This document shows, piece by piece, positions 1 to 8,823 of a stretch of 64,000 nt of DNA. The stretch is from Pontibacter flavimaris. GTDB taxonomy: Bacteria; Bacteroidota; Bacteroidia; Cytophagales; Hymenobacteraceae. The stretch lies in the NCBI RefSeq assembly GCF_001907195.1, contig NZ_LVWA01000009.1:1-64000 (forward strand). The letters run 5' to 3'. The position numbers and the translations under genes were made by a program. Below the pieces are notes generated by a model that was given only the letters and a program-made list of their open reading frames with translations, was not told the DNA's origin and searched no databases. Numbering within the stretch: the stretch's first letter is position 1; each line of letters starts with the position of its first letter.

Positions 1-224
1 AAACGCGTAAGAAGGAGATCGTGACGGCGCGCCAGGTGGCCATGTACTTTGCCAAGGAGTTCACCAGCCACTCGCTCAAATCCATCGGCTACCACTTCGG
101 CGGCCGCGACCACAGCACCGTGATCCACTCCGTGCAAACCGTGTCCGACCTGATCGACACCGATAAGAAATTCAAGGCCAGTATACAGGAACTTCAGAAG
201 AAGTTTAAGTCCAAGGCTGGTTAA
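1..224 (+). CDS. dnaA: DnaA chromosomal replication initiator, C-terminal end (5' truncated by window edge)
   Basis: This is the last 74 codons of the initiator that opens the replication origin. What is visible is most of domain IV, the helix-turn-helix that binds DnaA boxes, including the family signature GGRDHSTVIH. The reading frame is open at base 1, so the gene starts outside the window. The 67 residues from the GTG at 21 are identical to those of a second copy at 1480-1686, although six bases differ, all synonymous, and five of those six lie in the last 45 bases. The 3' flank (AT-rich, no hairpin) is unlike that of the second copy, which carries a terminator. I infer that this is the functional 3' end, but the rest of the gene would have to be seen to confirm it. 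Confidence 0.9.
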   Translation, partial: TRKKEIVTARQVAMYFAKEFTSHSLKSIGYHFGGRDHSTVIHSVQTVSDLIDTDKKFKASIQELQKKFKSKAG

Positions 225-297
225 ATTAAGTCTTTTATCTGTTAAACTGTGGAATGAAATAATCCTGCAAAAGGTTCTAAAATAGAAATTTTAATAT

Positions 298-1104
298 ATG
301 ATTAAAAATATAATCATTATTGGTGCTATGAAATGTGGAACTACATCACTGTATGACTATCTAATCAAGCATCCAGAGATATGTCCTTGTGTGATAAAAG
401 AACCAGAGTATTTTTCAATTAGCATGGGGCACAAGAAATTTAAAAAAGGTCAATATTTAGAACTCTTTAATATTGATCAAGTGTCGCATAAATTTACTTT
501 GGATGCATCCACAGGTTACACTAAATTTCCAACTGAAAACGGGGTGCCAAGGAGAATCAAAGAATATGGTTTGAGTCCCAAATTTATATATGTTATAAGA
601 AATCCTTACGAGAGAATTCGATCACATTACAATTTTATGCGGAAAGACCTCTCATGGGAAGCTAAAATTGACTCCCCCCACCTAATAAACGTTTCAAAAT
701 ACTATACACAATTACAAGAGTTCAGAAAATACTTTCCTTTAGAAAACTTTTTTATAGTAGATTTTGATGATTTAAAGAATAAACCTAATAAAGTGTGTAA
801 AGATATTTTTAGATTTATTAGTGCTTCTAATTTCAATCCGGAAATAACTTATGAAGTAAAAAATAAAACAAAAGGTGTTAATAGAAACTTTTTAAAGTTA
901 AAGCGTTATTTGAGTCCATTTGTAACGATGACGCCGAGTTATTTTAAAGACTATGTTAAAACTTTAGTAGCCGATTTATTTCCGCAGCCTGATCAAGTGC
1001 AGTTGACCGAAGAACAGAAAGAGAAAATATATGAATTATTGAAAGAGGACATGGTTAGCTTAAACCTTACTTATAATATAGATGTATCAAAGTGGGGGTT
1101 TTAA
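298..1104 (+). CDS. Sulfotransferase family protein, AT-rich, probably acquired
   Basis: The 268-residue product would move a sulfuryl group from PAPS to a hydroxyl or amine acceptor, probably a glycan or lipid; the acceptor cannot be read from the sequence. The 5'-phosphosulfate loop is at residues 9-20 (GAMKCGTTSLYD) and the 3'-phosphate site at 98-110 (YVIRNPYERIRSH). Length fits single-domain bacterial sulfotransferases. There is no signal peptide, so it is probably cytosolic. The gene is strikingly AT-rich beside 55% GC neighbours, contains no AAGTATA motif, and lies between two copies of the dnaA 3' end. These three points suggest horizontal transfer. The ATG at 298 is preceded only by A/T-rich sequence, as is usual in this phylum. 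Confidence 0.85.
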   Translation: MIKNIIIIGAMKCGTTSLYDYLIKHPEICPCVIKEPEYFSISMGHKKFKKGQYLELFNIDQVSHKFTLDASTGYTKFPTENGVPRRIKEYGLSPKFIYVIRNPYERIRSHYNFMRKDLSWEAKIDSPHLINVSKYYTQLQEFRKYFPLENFFIVDFDDLKNKPNKVCKDIFRFISASNFNPEITYEVKNKTKGVNRNFLKLKRYLSPFVTMTPSYFKDYVKTLVADLFPQPDQVQLTEEQKEKIYELLKEDMVSLNLTYNIDVSKWGF

Positions 1105-1340
1105 ATAACTTTGGAAAACTAAAACCTTAAATATTTAGGATTGTGGTCTACAATGTATGATGGTTTCTGTAAAAGAATATTAGTTTCATTGCATAGTATT
1201 GGTTTTGATCTTTTTTAGAGAGGTAGGCTGTTTTTCGGTTAAGCCTTCTGTTCCTTGTTCTCAGGCACAGGTTCGCTCCTTCAATATGTTTGATGTAGGT
1301 TTTGCCAATGTTATTCCTTTCCGGAGGCAGCACTTTAGTG
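1105..1340. other. AT-rich spacer after the sulfotransferase gene
   Basis: No convincing gene is present; the one short minus-strand reading frame here has no recognisable protein character. It ends at about 1341, where homology to dnaA begins abruptly. It is probably the right end of the inserted segment. Confidence 0.5.
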
Positions 1341-1686
1341 AAAGCTTGCCAAGCAGGCCCTGAAGCACATCATTGAGGACGTGGAGACGGAGGTGAACCT
1401 CGACTTCATCCAGAAAACCGTGGCGGAGTATTTCCAGGTAAGCCTGGACTCGCTGAAGGCCAAAACGCGTAAGAAGGAGATCGTGACGGCGCGCCAGGTG
1501 GCCATGTACTTTGCCAAGGAGTTCACCAGCCACTCGCTCAAATCCATCGGCTACCACTTCGGCGGCCGCGACCACAGCACCGTAATCCACTCCGTGCAAA
1601 CCGTGTCCGACCTGATCGACACCGATAAGAAATTCAAGGCCAGCATACAGGAGCTTCAGAAGAAGTTCAAGTCCAAAGCCGGTTAA
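1341..1686 (+). pseudogene. dnaA: Duplicate 3' fragment of dnaA (domain IV only)
   Basis: The fragment codes for about 115 residues of DnaA, from KLAKQALKHIIEDVE through the DNA-binding GGRDHSTVIH motif to the normal C-terminus. Directly upstream the frame is closed by a TGA at 1339-1341, so there is no AAA+ domain and no normal start; a GTG at 1381 could in principle start 101 residues. The final 67 residues equal those of the copy at the window start. The fragment keeps a strong terminator just downstream (1703-1754), so I infer that it is the original dnaA tail, displaced when the sulfotransferase segment arrived with a replacement tail. Expression as a free DNA-binding domain is possible but unsupported. 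Confidence 0.8.
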
Positions 1687-1702
1687 GAAGTATAAACCAG
1701 GC

Positions 1703-1754
1703 ATAAAAATAGCGGCGGCCATACTTTGCAAAGTATGGCCGCCGCTATTTTTAT
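1703..1754. terminator. Perfect 52-bp palindrome, bidirectional terminator
   Basis: The arms 1703-1728 and 1729-1754 are exact reverse complements, with a GC-rich middle (AGCGGCGGCC) and A/T-rich ends giving a T run on each strand. The centre, CATACTTTGCAAAGTATG, is a head-to-head pair of the AAGTAT motif. It lies between the dnaA fragment and the convergent gene at 1780 and would end both transcripts. Confidence 0.9.
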
Positions 1755-1779
1755 ACTTTAAAACTGCTAATGCGGTCGT

Positions 1780-2289
1780 TTACGCGTTGTTGCCCACGTT
1801 ATCCGTCAGCTCAAACTGGTGCACTTCCGACAGGTCGCGGATGGTGTGCTTGATGCGGTTGAGGTCGCGCTTCTTGCGCACCTGCTTCAGGTCCAGGTAT
1901 ACTTGCTCGCCATCCTTCAGTGTCACGCGCAGCGCCAGGGGCGTAATGTGCACGGCGGCAATATCCGGGATCAGGATGATGTGCTTGGTGCGGAAAACCC
2001 CGAACTTCTGAACAATGTACTCCGGCGTAACCTCGATGTAAGACTGCACCCCGAAAATAGAGGTATTCTGCAGGATCACATAGAAAAAGAAAATGACCGC
2101 CAGCCCGAAGAAGGCGTAGTACAGGTAGCTCTGCTCATACGTGCGGTCGGCAGAGAAAAGGAGCATAACGGCCCAGGCCAACCAGAACAGTGTCAGTATA
2201 AGTTGCACTGTAAAAGAGAGTTTTGCGTTACGCGTGGGGCTTAGCTGCACAATCAACGTCGATCGGGCGCTACTACCAGATACTGCCAT
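1780..2289 (-). CDS. Uncharacterised membrane protein with PH-like C-terminal half
   Basis: The 169-residue product has two hydrophobic segments, at about 29-47 and 57-76, followed by a soluble region (IEVTPEYIVQKFGVFR onwards) whose strand-rich pattern resembles bacterial PH domains of the YdbT/PrsW-neighbour kind. No catalytic motif is visible. It is convergent with the dnaA fragment and shares its terminator. The ATG at 2287-2289 is the only plausible start. The PH-like reading is an inference; the function is unknown. Confidence 0.65.
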   Translation of the reverse strand: MAVSGSSARSTLIVQLSPTRNAKLSFTVQLILTLFWLAWAVMLLFSADRTYEQSYLYYAFFGLAVIFFFYVILQNTSIFGVQSYIEVTPEYIVQKFGVFRTKHIILIPDIAAVHITPLALRVTLKDGEQVYLDLKQVRKKRDLNRIKHTIRDLSEVHQFELTDNVGNNA

Positions 2290-2349
2290 TCTTTAATTAT
2301 TTCGTGAAACATCGTTGGCCAGGCACGGCCTCACCGCAATATAGCAAAT

Positions 2350-2784
2350 TTATTCTTTAAGCGTGGCCTGCAGCGTTATTTCCGGCACCGCCTTTAGCGC
2401 CTTGGATACCGGGCAGCCTTCCTTGGCGTCCTGTGCTAGCCGCTGCAACTTCTCGTCGTCCAGGCCGTTGGCCTTGGCCTCGGTGGTCAGCTCTATTTTC
2501 AGGATGGTCGGCGCGCCGTCCTGTTCGCCCAGCGTTACCACGGCTTTTGTCTCGACATACTCCGGCGACAGGTTTTCTTTTTCCATCAGGGCACTCAGGA
2601 ACATGGAGTAACAGCCGGCGTGGGCGGCCCCGATCAGCTCCTCCGGGGAGGTGCCGCTGTTGCTGTCGCCGAAGCGGGAGGCGAAGCTATACTTTGACTG
2701 AAAGGCCCCGGTAGCCGATTTTACTTCACCCTCGCCGTTTTTCAGGCCTTTGTTCCAGCGGGCTTCTGCTCTGTGTTTTCTCAT
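2350..2784 (-). CDS. osmC: OsmC/Ohr family peroxidase
   Basis: OsmC proteins reduce organic hydroperoxides with a pair of redox cysteines. At 144 residues the length is normal. Cys58 in HAGCYSM and Cys124 in GCPVSKAL are the two reactive cysteines; the conserved SPEELIGAAHAGC stretch surrounds the first. The product has no signal peptide and is probably cytosolic. It reads in the same direction as the gene at 1780 with a 60-bp gap. OsmC and Ohr subgroups overlap; the short N-terminus and wording of the motifs favour OsmC. Confidence 0.9.
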   Translation of the reverse strand: MRKHRAEARWNKGLKNGEGEVKSATGAFQSKYSFASRFGDSNSGTSPEELIGAAHAGCYSMFLSALMEKENLSPEYVETKAVVTLGEQDGAPTILKIELTTEAKANGLDDEKLQRLAQDAKEGCPVSKALKAVPEITLQATLKE

Positions 2785-2947
2785 AGTCGGTGTTTTTATA
2801 GTTTCAAAAGGTTATCTATAACTAATACTGTGTCCGTAGGTTTAGGTTGATGTTTGCTAAATTTAAACGGTTTTGCGCCTAACTTGCCTCCAGGTGTGGC
2901 ATTGCGCCATTATCTGGTTATCTTTACTTGTTACTAGAACTGACTGT

Positions 2948-4450
2948 ATGGGTGTAAGAGCGTTGTTGAGCAAGCCCTTTGCGGCCTATGTGCATCAGAA
3001 AAACCAGGGTTGGATAGAGCATCCGGCGGAGGCGCAGCAAGCTGTATTTAAAGAAATTATAGACAGGGCGGAGCACACCAGTTTTGGGCGCGACCACGGC
3101 TTTGGAAGTATAAAAACGCATGCAGATTACGTGCAGGCCGTGCCCGTGCGCGACTACGAGGCGCTGGCTCCATACTTTAACCGGGTAAAAGAGGGCGAGA
3201 AAGATGTGCTGTGGCCCGGAAAGCCGCTTTATTTGGCTAAAACCTCCGGCACCACCTCCGGCACGAAGTATATCCCCATCTCCTCCGATTCCATCTCCAA
3301 CCACATCAACGGCGCCCGCGATGCGCTTTTGGCCTATGTGCACGAAACCGGCAAGTCCGCTTTCCTGGACGGCAAGATGATCTTCCTGTCGGGCAGCCCG
3401 GAGCTGGAGGAAGTGGGCGGGATCAAGACAGGAAGACTTTCCGGCATCGCCAACCACCACGTGCCGGGCTACCTGCGTACCAACCAGCTGCCCAGCTACC
3501 GCACCAACTGCATCGAGGACTGGGAAACCAAGCTCGACCAGATCATCGAGGAGACCATCGACCAGAACATGACGCTGATCTCGGGCATTCCACCCTGGGT
3601 GCAGATGTACTTCGACAAGCTGATACGGCAGACGGGCAAGCAGATACAGGACATCTTCCCGAATTTTGGCTTGTTTGTGTATGGTGGCGTGAATTTTGAG
3701 CCTTACCGCAAAAAACTGTTCGAGTCTGTTGGCCGGCAGGTGGATTCCATTGAGACGTTTCCGGCCTCGGAGGGATTTTTTGCCTACCAGAACAGCCAGA
3801 GCGACCCGGGGCTGCTCCTGCTCCTGAACTCGGGTATTTTCTACGAGTTTATACCTACGGAGGAGTACTTTAGCGAAAACCCGACCCGCCTCACCATCGG
3901 CCAGGTGGAGCCGGGGGTAAACTACGCCCTGGTGGTCAGCAGCAACGCCGGCCTCTGGAGTTATTCGATTGGCGATACCGTAAAGTTTGTGTCGGTGAAG
4001 CCTTACAAGCTGGTGGTGAGCGGGCGCATCAAGCACTTTATCTCAGCCTTTGGCGAGCACGTGATAGGCGAGGAGGTGGAGAAGGCCATGAAGCAGGCCA
4101 TGCAGAAGTTTAAGGAAGTGGAACTGGTGGAGTTTACCGTGGCGCCTTTCGTGAGCCAGGACCAGGGATCTTCGTACCACGAGTGGCTGGTGGAGTTCTC
4201 AAAGAAGCCGCACAGCCCGGATGCCTTTGCCGAGGAACTGGACAAGCAGCTGCGCCAGCTAAACGCCTACTACGATGACCTGATCTCTGGTAACATTCTG
4301 CAGAAGCTGAAACTGACGCCACTGCCAAAAAGCGCTTTCCAAAAGTACATGAAGTCGCAGGGCAAGCTGGGCGGCCAGAATAAGGTGCCAAGGCTGAGCA
4401 ATGACAGGAAGCTGGCGGATGGTTTGCTGGAGGTGAGCAAGCAGGGGTAA
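2948..4450 (+). CDS. GH3 auxin-responsive promoter family protein (acyl-adenylating amide synthetase fold)
   Basis: Members of this family, named after plant GH3, adenylate an acyl acid and join it to an amino acid; bacterial members have largely unknown substrates. The ATP-binding motif AKTSGTTSGTKYIPIS is at about residues 97-112. The frame is open back to 2873, but the first 25 residues are unlike the family; the ATG at 2948 (MGVRALLSKP) gives 501 residues, the normal length. The gene stands alone and is followed by a 600-bp repeat-filled gap. Confidence 0.85.
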   Translation: MGVRALLSKPFAAYVHQKNQGWIEHPAEAQQAVFKEIIDRAEHTSFGRDHGFGSIKTHADYVQAVPVRDYEALAPYFNRVKEGEKDVLWPGKPLYLAKTSGTTSGTKYIPISSDSISNHINGARDALLAYVHETGKSAFLDGKMIFLSGSPELEEVGGIKTGRLSGIANHHVPGYLRTNQLPSYRTNCIEDWETKLDQIIEETIDQNMTLISGIPPWVQMYFDKLIRQTGKQIQDIFPNFGLFVYGGVNFEPYRKKLFESVGRQVDSIETFPASEGFFAYQNSQSDPGLLLLLNSGIFYEFIPTEEYFSENPTRLTIGQVEPGVNYALVVSSNAGLWSYSIGDTVKFVSVKPYKLVVSGRIKHFISAFGEHVIGEEVEKAMKQAMQKFKEVELVEFTVAPFVSQDQGSSYHEWLVEFSKKPHSPDAFAEELDKQLRQLNAYYDDLISGNILQKLKLTPLPKSAFQKYMKSQGKLGGQNKVPRLSNDRKLADGLLEVSKQG

Positions 4451-4484
4451 GGGCTTGGAATTAGGGGTACAGTACCGGGTATAG

Positions 4485-4559
4485 CCACCCCTGTCCCTCC
4501 TTATCTAAGGGAGCTCTTAGGAACGATTAACCCACCCCTAGCCCCTCCGAGGAGGGGAA
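4485..4559 (+). repeat. Two CCCCTCC hairpin repeats (CCACCCCTn-CCCCTCC-AGGAGGGG family)
   Basis: The second copy (4531-4559) has a perfect stem CCCCTCC/GGAGGGG at 4542-4557. The first (4485-4516) is a degenerate form with a CCTTA/TAAGG core. Related copies lie at 23601-23632, 39751-39764 and 54897-54930. In three of the five places the hairpin directly precedes an R element. Confidence 0.75.
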
Positions 4560-4560
4560 T

Positions 4561-4930
4561 TCTATACTTGTTCCATAGCAAAGGCCGAAGCTATCGAATC
4601 TGATCCCAGCCTTTGGGTTGAGCGCCTTGTGAGATCCGGTGCCACGATAGTGGCAGCGCCCTGGCGCAGGAGGGAACACAGCGCGATGCCCGAAGGCGAG
4701 CCCTCTCGGGCTTGAGAGCACCAAAGCCAGAGATGCAACGGTAGGTTTGTGGGAACTAGAGGATCAGCAGTAGCTAATAAGGATAGCTTGGTTCAAGCTG
4801 AAGGAAGCGGCGGCTAAGGAAGTATAAATCAAGTATAAAAAGTATGGCTGAAGTATAAAAAGGCACAAGCAGAGGCCCCGAAATGCTCCGGGACTTTCAG
4901 CTTGCGCCAGAGAAAGTATAAAGTATAACC
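4561..4930 (+). repeat. R element, copy 1 (structured ~370-bp intergenic repeat)
   Basis: This aligns with 23747-24130 over almost its whole length and with 55024-55371 in its outer parts. Conserved blocks include GCTATCGAATCTGATCCCAG near the start, AACGGTAGG in the middle and GGCACAAGC...GCTTGCGCC at the end. Visible hairpins are TGCCAC/GTGGCA, GCGCC/GGCGC, AGCCC/GGGCT, and a terminal stem enclosing CCCG/CGGG. The 3' third holds a run of AAGTATA motifs. Reading frames across it are not conserved between copies, so it is not a gene. It could be a structured RNA or a non-autonomous mobile element. Confidence 0.8.
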
Positions 4931-5052
4931 ATCGCGGACTAAGATATCCGCAGCAGAGGGGTTCCGGACAAGGATGTCTGGAACAGCAGGACATAATAAG
5001 CGAAGCAAAGTATAAAGCAGCTACTAGAGTTGCTCCATGCTAAAAACATAAA
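4931..5052 (+). other. Hairpin-rich leader upstream of dxr
   Basis: This contains the hairpins GCGGA/TCCGC (from about 4935) and GTTCCGGACA/TGTCTGGAAC (from about 4960; one G-T pair). It also has an AAGTATAAA copy near 5008. No reading frame or promoter match was found. Confidence 0.4.
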
Positions 5053-6204
5053 ATGAAAAGAATAGCCATACTTGGCTCCACAGGCTCCATTGGCGTGCAG
5101 GCGTTGGACGTGATTCGGGCGAATCCGGAGAACTTTGAGCTGGAGGTAATCACCGCCCACAGCAATGCGGATCTGCTCATAGAGCAGGCGCTGGAGTTTA
5201 AACCCAACGTCGTCGTCATCGCCCGCGAAGACCTGTACGAGCAAGTGCAGCAGGCGCTGCAGCACGAGGATATGAAAGTATACGCCGGCAGCAAAGCGCT
5301 TTGCTCCGTGGTGGAGATGGGCACCGTGGACATGGTGCTCACAGCCATGGTCGGCTATGCCGGCCTGCTGCCCACCATACGTGCCATCGAAGCCGGCAAG
5401 CAGATCGCGCTGGCCAACAAGGAGACGCTGGTGGTGGCCGGGCAGCTTATTACCGATCTGGCCCGGGAGAAAGGAGTGAACATTTACCCGGTAGATTCGG
5501 AGCACAGCGCCATTTTCCAGTGCCTGGCCGGCGAATTCCACAACCCGATCGAGAAAATTATACTTACCGCTTCCGGTGGGCCGTTTAGAGGAAGAACCGC
5601 CGCAGACCTGGCCGGGGTGACGAAAGCGCAGGCCCTGAAGCACCCCAACTGGGACATGGGCGCCAAAATCACCATCGACTCGGCTTCGTTGATGAACAAG
5701 GGCCTGGAGGTGATCGAGGCCAAATGGCTTTTCGGGTTGAGGAATGAGCAGATAGAGGTGGTGGTGCATCCGCAGTCCATTATCCACTCGCTGGTGCAGT
5801 TCGAGGATGGCTCCATAAAAGCACAACTCGGCCTGCCCGATATGAAGCTGCCGATTCAGTACGCACTGGGCTACCCGCAGCGCCTCAAGTCCGATTTTCC
5901 GCGTTTCAGCTTCCTGGACTACCCGCAACTCACCTTTGAGCAGCCCGACCTGAAGACCTTCCGCAACCTGCAGCTGGCCTTTGAGGCCATGGAGCGCGGT
6001 GGCAACATGCCCTGCACCCTGAACGCGGCCAACGAGGTGGCTGTCAATGCCTTCCTGCGCGACGAGGTGGGTTTTCTGCAGATGTCTGATATCATAGAAA
6101 GCTGTATGGCAAAAGTTGCGTATATTGCGAATCCTTCTTATGAAGACTATGTTACCACAGATGAAGAGGCACGCAAATTGGCTGCAGAACTTATAAACAA
6201 ATAA
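5053..6204 (+). CDS. dxr: 1-deoxy-D-xylulose 5-phosphate reductoisomerase
   Basis: This is the second enzyme of the MEP pathway. It rearranges and reduces DXP to 2-C-methyl-D-erythritol 4-phosphate with NADPH, feeding isoprenoids such as menaquinone and carotenoids. The 383 residues match the usual length. The NADPH-binding GSTGSIGVQALDVI is at residues 8-21; the ANKETLV, SGGPFRG and DSASLMNKGLEVIEA motifs of the substrate and metal site are present. It is cytosolic. It is followed 51 bp later by rseP, a common order in this phylum, and the two are probably co-transcribed. Confidence 0.97.
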   Translation: MKRIAILGSTGSIGVQALDVIRANPENFELEVITAHSNADLLIEQALEFKPNVVVIAREDLYEQVQQALQHEDMKVYAGSKALCSVVEMGTVDMVLTAMVGYAGLLPTIRAIEAGKQIALANKETLVVAGQLITDLAREKGVNIYPVDSEHSAIFQCLAGEFHNPIEKIILTASGGPFRGRTAADLAGVTKAQALKHPNWDMGAKITIDSASLMNKGLEVIEAKWLFGLRNEQIEVVVHPQSIIHSLVQFEDGSIKAQLGLPDMKLPIQYALGYPQRLKSDFPRFSFLDYPQLTFEQPDLKTFRNLQLAFEAMERGGNMPCTLNAANEVAVNAFLRDEVGFLQMSDIIESCMAKVAYIANPSYEDYVTTDEEARKLAAELINK

Positions 6205-6255
6205 ACTATACTTCCTGTTGCCTTCCGGCAGCGCCACAGAAACAGATTTTTTTAG

Positions 6256-7569
6256 ATGGATATATTGATCATGGTGGGCCAGCTTATTCTAGGCCTCACA
6301 ATTTTAGTTGGCTTGCACGAGTTGGGGCACATGCTGACGGCCAAATGGTTCGGGATGCGTGTAGAGAAGTATGCCATTGGCTTTCCTCCGAAGGTTTTCA
6401 GCAAGAAGTTCGGTGAAACAGAGTACATGCTGGGCCTGATCCCGTTGGGCGGTTTCGTGAAGATCTCCGGTATGGTGGACGAGTCGATGGACACGGAGGC
6501 CCTGAAGGAGGAGCCAAAGCCATGGGAGTTCCGCGCCAAGCCGGCCTGGCAGCGCCTGATCGTGATGATGGGCGGTATCATCGTGAACGTGATCACGGGC
6601 ATCGTCATCTTCATCGCCCTTACCTATACTTATGGGGAGCAGTACATCCCGGCCAAGGAGGTAAAGTATGGCATTGTGGCCAATGAGTTAGGGCAGGAGA
6701 TCGGTTTCCAGACAGGAGATAAGGTAGTGGCCGTGAACGGCAAGGAACTGGAGCGCTTTGAGGATATCCGCTCGATGGATGCGTTGCTGGGCAGCAACTC
6801 CTACTATACCGTGGAGCGCAACGGCCAGCTGGTGGACCTGAAGGTGCCGGTGGATCTAATGGATAAACTGGCCGACAACAAGAGCCAGGTGTTTTTTGTA
6901 GAGCCCCGCATGCCGTTTAAGGTAGGCCAGGTGGTAAAAGGCAGCGCCGCCTCCAAGGCAGGCCTGCAGGAAGGCGACTTCATCACAATGATAAACGGCG
7001 AGAGCGTGAAGTTCTTCCATGAGTTCCAGGAGGCCCTGAAAGCCAACGCGGGCAAAGCCATTACCATGACCGTGGAGCGCAACGACAAACTGGTGAAGCT
7101 AAAGGCAGAGGTAAGCGAGGACGGAACGATCGGTTTCCAGGCGGTGCCACTGCTGCAGACGGCTACCCGCGAGTATAGTTTGGCAGAGGCCATCCCGATG
7201 GGCACCGACCAGGCCTTCAGCGTGATCACAGCCAACCTGAAGGGTTTCGGAAAGATCTTCCGCGGCGAGGTATCGGCCTCCAAGTCACTGAGCGGTCCGA
7301 TCGGCATTGCGCAGATCTTCGGCGACACGTTTAACTGGTACAAGTTCTGGAGCATCACCGGCATGCTCTCGATGGTGCTGGCCTTTATGAACTTCCTGCC
7401 GATCCCGGCGCTGGACGGCGGCCACGTAGTGTTCCTGACCTACGAGATGATCAGCGGTCGCAAGCCGTCCGACAACTTTTTGGAAAATGCCCAGAAAGTG
7501 GGCATGGTTTTATTGTTAGGCTTAATGGCATTTGCTATCTTTAACGATGTGTTTAAGATAATCTTCTAA
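6256..7569 (+). CDS. rseP: RseP-type site-2 zinc metalloprotease
   Basis: This inner-membrane protease cuts transmembrane substrates such as anti-sigma factors and leftover signal peptides. The zinc motif HELGH is at residues 21-25 in the first membrane helix; the third zinc ligand is in PALDGGH near residue 385. Two PDZ-like regions lie between, around 115-200 and 205-290. The 437-residue length is normal. It sits between dxr and a LysM-protein gene with short gaps, so it is likely to be in one transcript with them. Confidence 0.95.
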   Translation: MDILIMVGQLILGLTILVGLHELGHMLTAKWFGMRVEKYAIGFPPKVFSKKFGETEYMLGLIPLGGFVKISGMVDESMDTEALKEEPKPWEFRAKPAWQRLIVMMGGIIVNVITGIVIFIALTYTYGEQYIPAKEVKYGIVANELGQEIGFQTGDKVVAVNGKELERFEDIRSMDALLGSNSYYTVERNGQLVDLKVPVDLMDKLADNKSQVFFVEPRMPFKVGQVVKGSAASKAGLQEGDFITMINGESVKFFHEFQEALKANAGKAITMTVERNDKLVKLKAEVSEDGTIGFQAVPLLQTATREYSLAEAIPMGTDQAFSVITANLKGFGKIFRGEVSASKSLSGPIGIAQIFGDTFNWYKFWSITGMLSMVLAFMNFLPIPALDGGHVVFLTYEMISGRKPSDNFLENAQKVGMVLLLGLMAFAIFNDVFKIIF

Positions 7570-7582
7570 CAAAGATTTTCCC

Positions 7583-8758
7583 ATGAATTCCATCGTAAGA
7601 GTAGCGTTTGCAAACTTAATCCTTCTTTTTGTTTTTGCATTTAACCAAGCTAAGGCTGCACCGGCACCCTGGCCTGAAAGTATAAACCTGGGCGCTGTCG
7701 CGGCACAAAGCGACAGCGTGTACCAGGTGCAGCAGGGCGATACCTATTACAGCCTGTCGCGCCGCTTTAACCTGCCCCTGGACTCGCTGCAGACCTGGAA
7801 CGGGAACATTCTGCAGATCGGCCAGACGCTATACCTTACCAACCCTGCCCGTAGAAAGCAGGCCGCGGCCAGACCGGCAGCGGCGCCAGCGCCTTCCGCA
7901 AAACCGGCTGCTAAACCAACTCCAGTAGCACAGGCTGCACCTGTAGCAACCACTCCTCCGGCTCCAAAACCTGCCCCTGCCAAGGCCGCAGTTGCGAAAG
8001 CTGCCGAGAGTACATCGGCCTCTCCGGCGCCGGAGCCCAAGCCGGCAGCCTACAAAACCAAGAGCCGCATCCTGGTGGTGCCTTTCGACCCGCATCTATA
8101 CTTCTCCGATGCTGATATGGAGATTGCGCGCCAGTCCAGGATACCGCTGCAGAACGTGCGCCACGTGTTCCGTGGCCGCCTGAACGCCATGATGGCGCCG
8201 GAAGGCTATGAGACAATCCACCTGCTGGGTGGCGTGTACCGCGATAGCGTGAGCGAGCTGAGCCGCCTGTACAAGTCGCTAAATTATGCCTACGCCGATA
8301 ACAAGCAGAGCAGGTATAACCACCAACCTGCTGCCAGAGAGGAAAAAGGAGGAATGCTAAACTGGGTGAAGGACCAGAAAGGCAAACTGGGCATTAAGGG
8401 CCAGCCAGCCGTGCTGCCCGTGGCGCAGGACCCGGAGAAGCATTTCGGCGTAACGGTGAAGGACTCAAACTTCTTCAGCTACTTCAACAACCAATACGGC
8501 ATCGACTACTACGTTTTCATCAACCAGTTTGAGGTGCAGACCATTTACGAAAACTGCCTCGACCGTGCCGCCCAGAACTACCAGCGCGATTTTACGGTGC
8601 ACTACAGCATCTACGACAGCAAGGGTCAGCTGGTATCCGGCAACAAGGTGAAGGTGCCTTACGAGTCCAACATCAACGATGTGCAGCGCATTGTGAGCGA
8701 CAGTATGCCGGGCATGGCCAGACGTGTGCTCTCCGATCTACCAACAGCCCGGAAATAA
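7583..8758 (+). CDS. Secreted LysM-domain protein with Ala/Pro-rich linker
   Basis: The 391-residue product starts with a signal peptide (to about residue 25, ending NQAKAAPA). A LysM peptidoglycan-binding domain follows at 47-86 (VQQGDTYYSLSRRF, GQTLYL), then a low-complexity Ala/Pro/Lys linker at about 91-155. The C-terminal domain of about 230 residues is one I do not recognise. It is probably periplasmic and cell-wall associated. It begins 13 bp after rseP and has its own terminator, so it closes the dxr-rseP transcript. Its role is unknown; a link to envelope maintenance is an inference from context. Confidence 0.8.
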   Translation: MNSIVRVAFANLILLFVFAFNQAKAAPAPWPESINLGAVAAQSDSVYQVQQGDTYYSLSRRFNLPLDSLQTWNGNILQIGQTLYLTNPARRKQAAARPAAAPAPSAKPAAKPTPVAQAAPVATTPPAPKPAPAKAAVAKAAESTSASPAPEPKPAAYKTKSRILVVPFDPHLYFSDADMEIARQSRIPLQNVRHVFRGRLNAMMAPEGYETIHLLGGVYRDSVSELSRLYKSLNYAYADNKQSRYNHQPAAREEKGGMLNWVKDQKGKLGIKGQPAVLPVAQDPEKHFGVTVKDSNFFSYFNNQYGIDYYVFINQFEVQTIYENCLDRAAQNYQRDFTVHYSIYDSKGQLVSGNKVKVPYESNINDVQRIVSDSMPGMARRVLSDLPTARK

Positions 8759-8783
8759 AGCATAGTTTTGAAGTATAAAGTAT

Positions 8784-8823
8784 AAAAAGGCTGCGTTTCC
8801 GCTAAGGAGGCTCAGCCTTTTTT
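8784..8823. terminator. Terminator between the LysM gene and the DUF4184 gene
   Basis: The arms AAAAAGGCTG (8784-8793) and CAGCCTTTTT (8813-8822) pair around a 19-base loop and end in a T run. The hairpin overlaps the stop codon of the convergent gene at 8812 and can serve both strands. Confidence 0.8.

Noticed and set aside
1381..1686. Separate 101-residue DNA-binding protein starting at the GTG at 1381
   Set aside because: The frame is plainly a 5'-truncated dnaA copy; nothing indicates a promoter or independent function.
4527..4994. Short open frames in the R elements (also at 23691-24132 and 55242-55433)
   Set aside because: They are in different frames in the three copies and have no conserved protein sequence, so they are by-products of the repeat.
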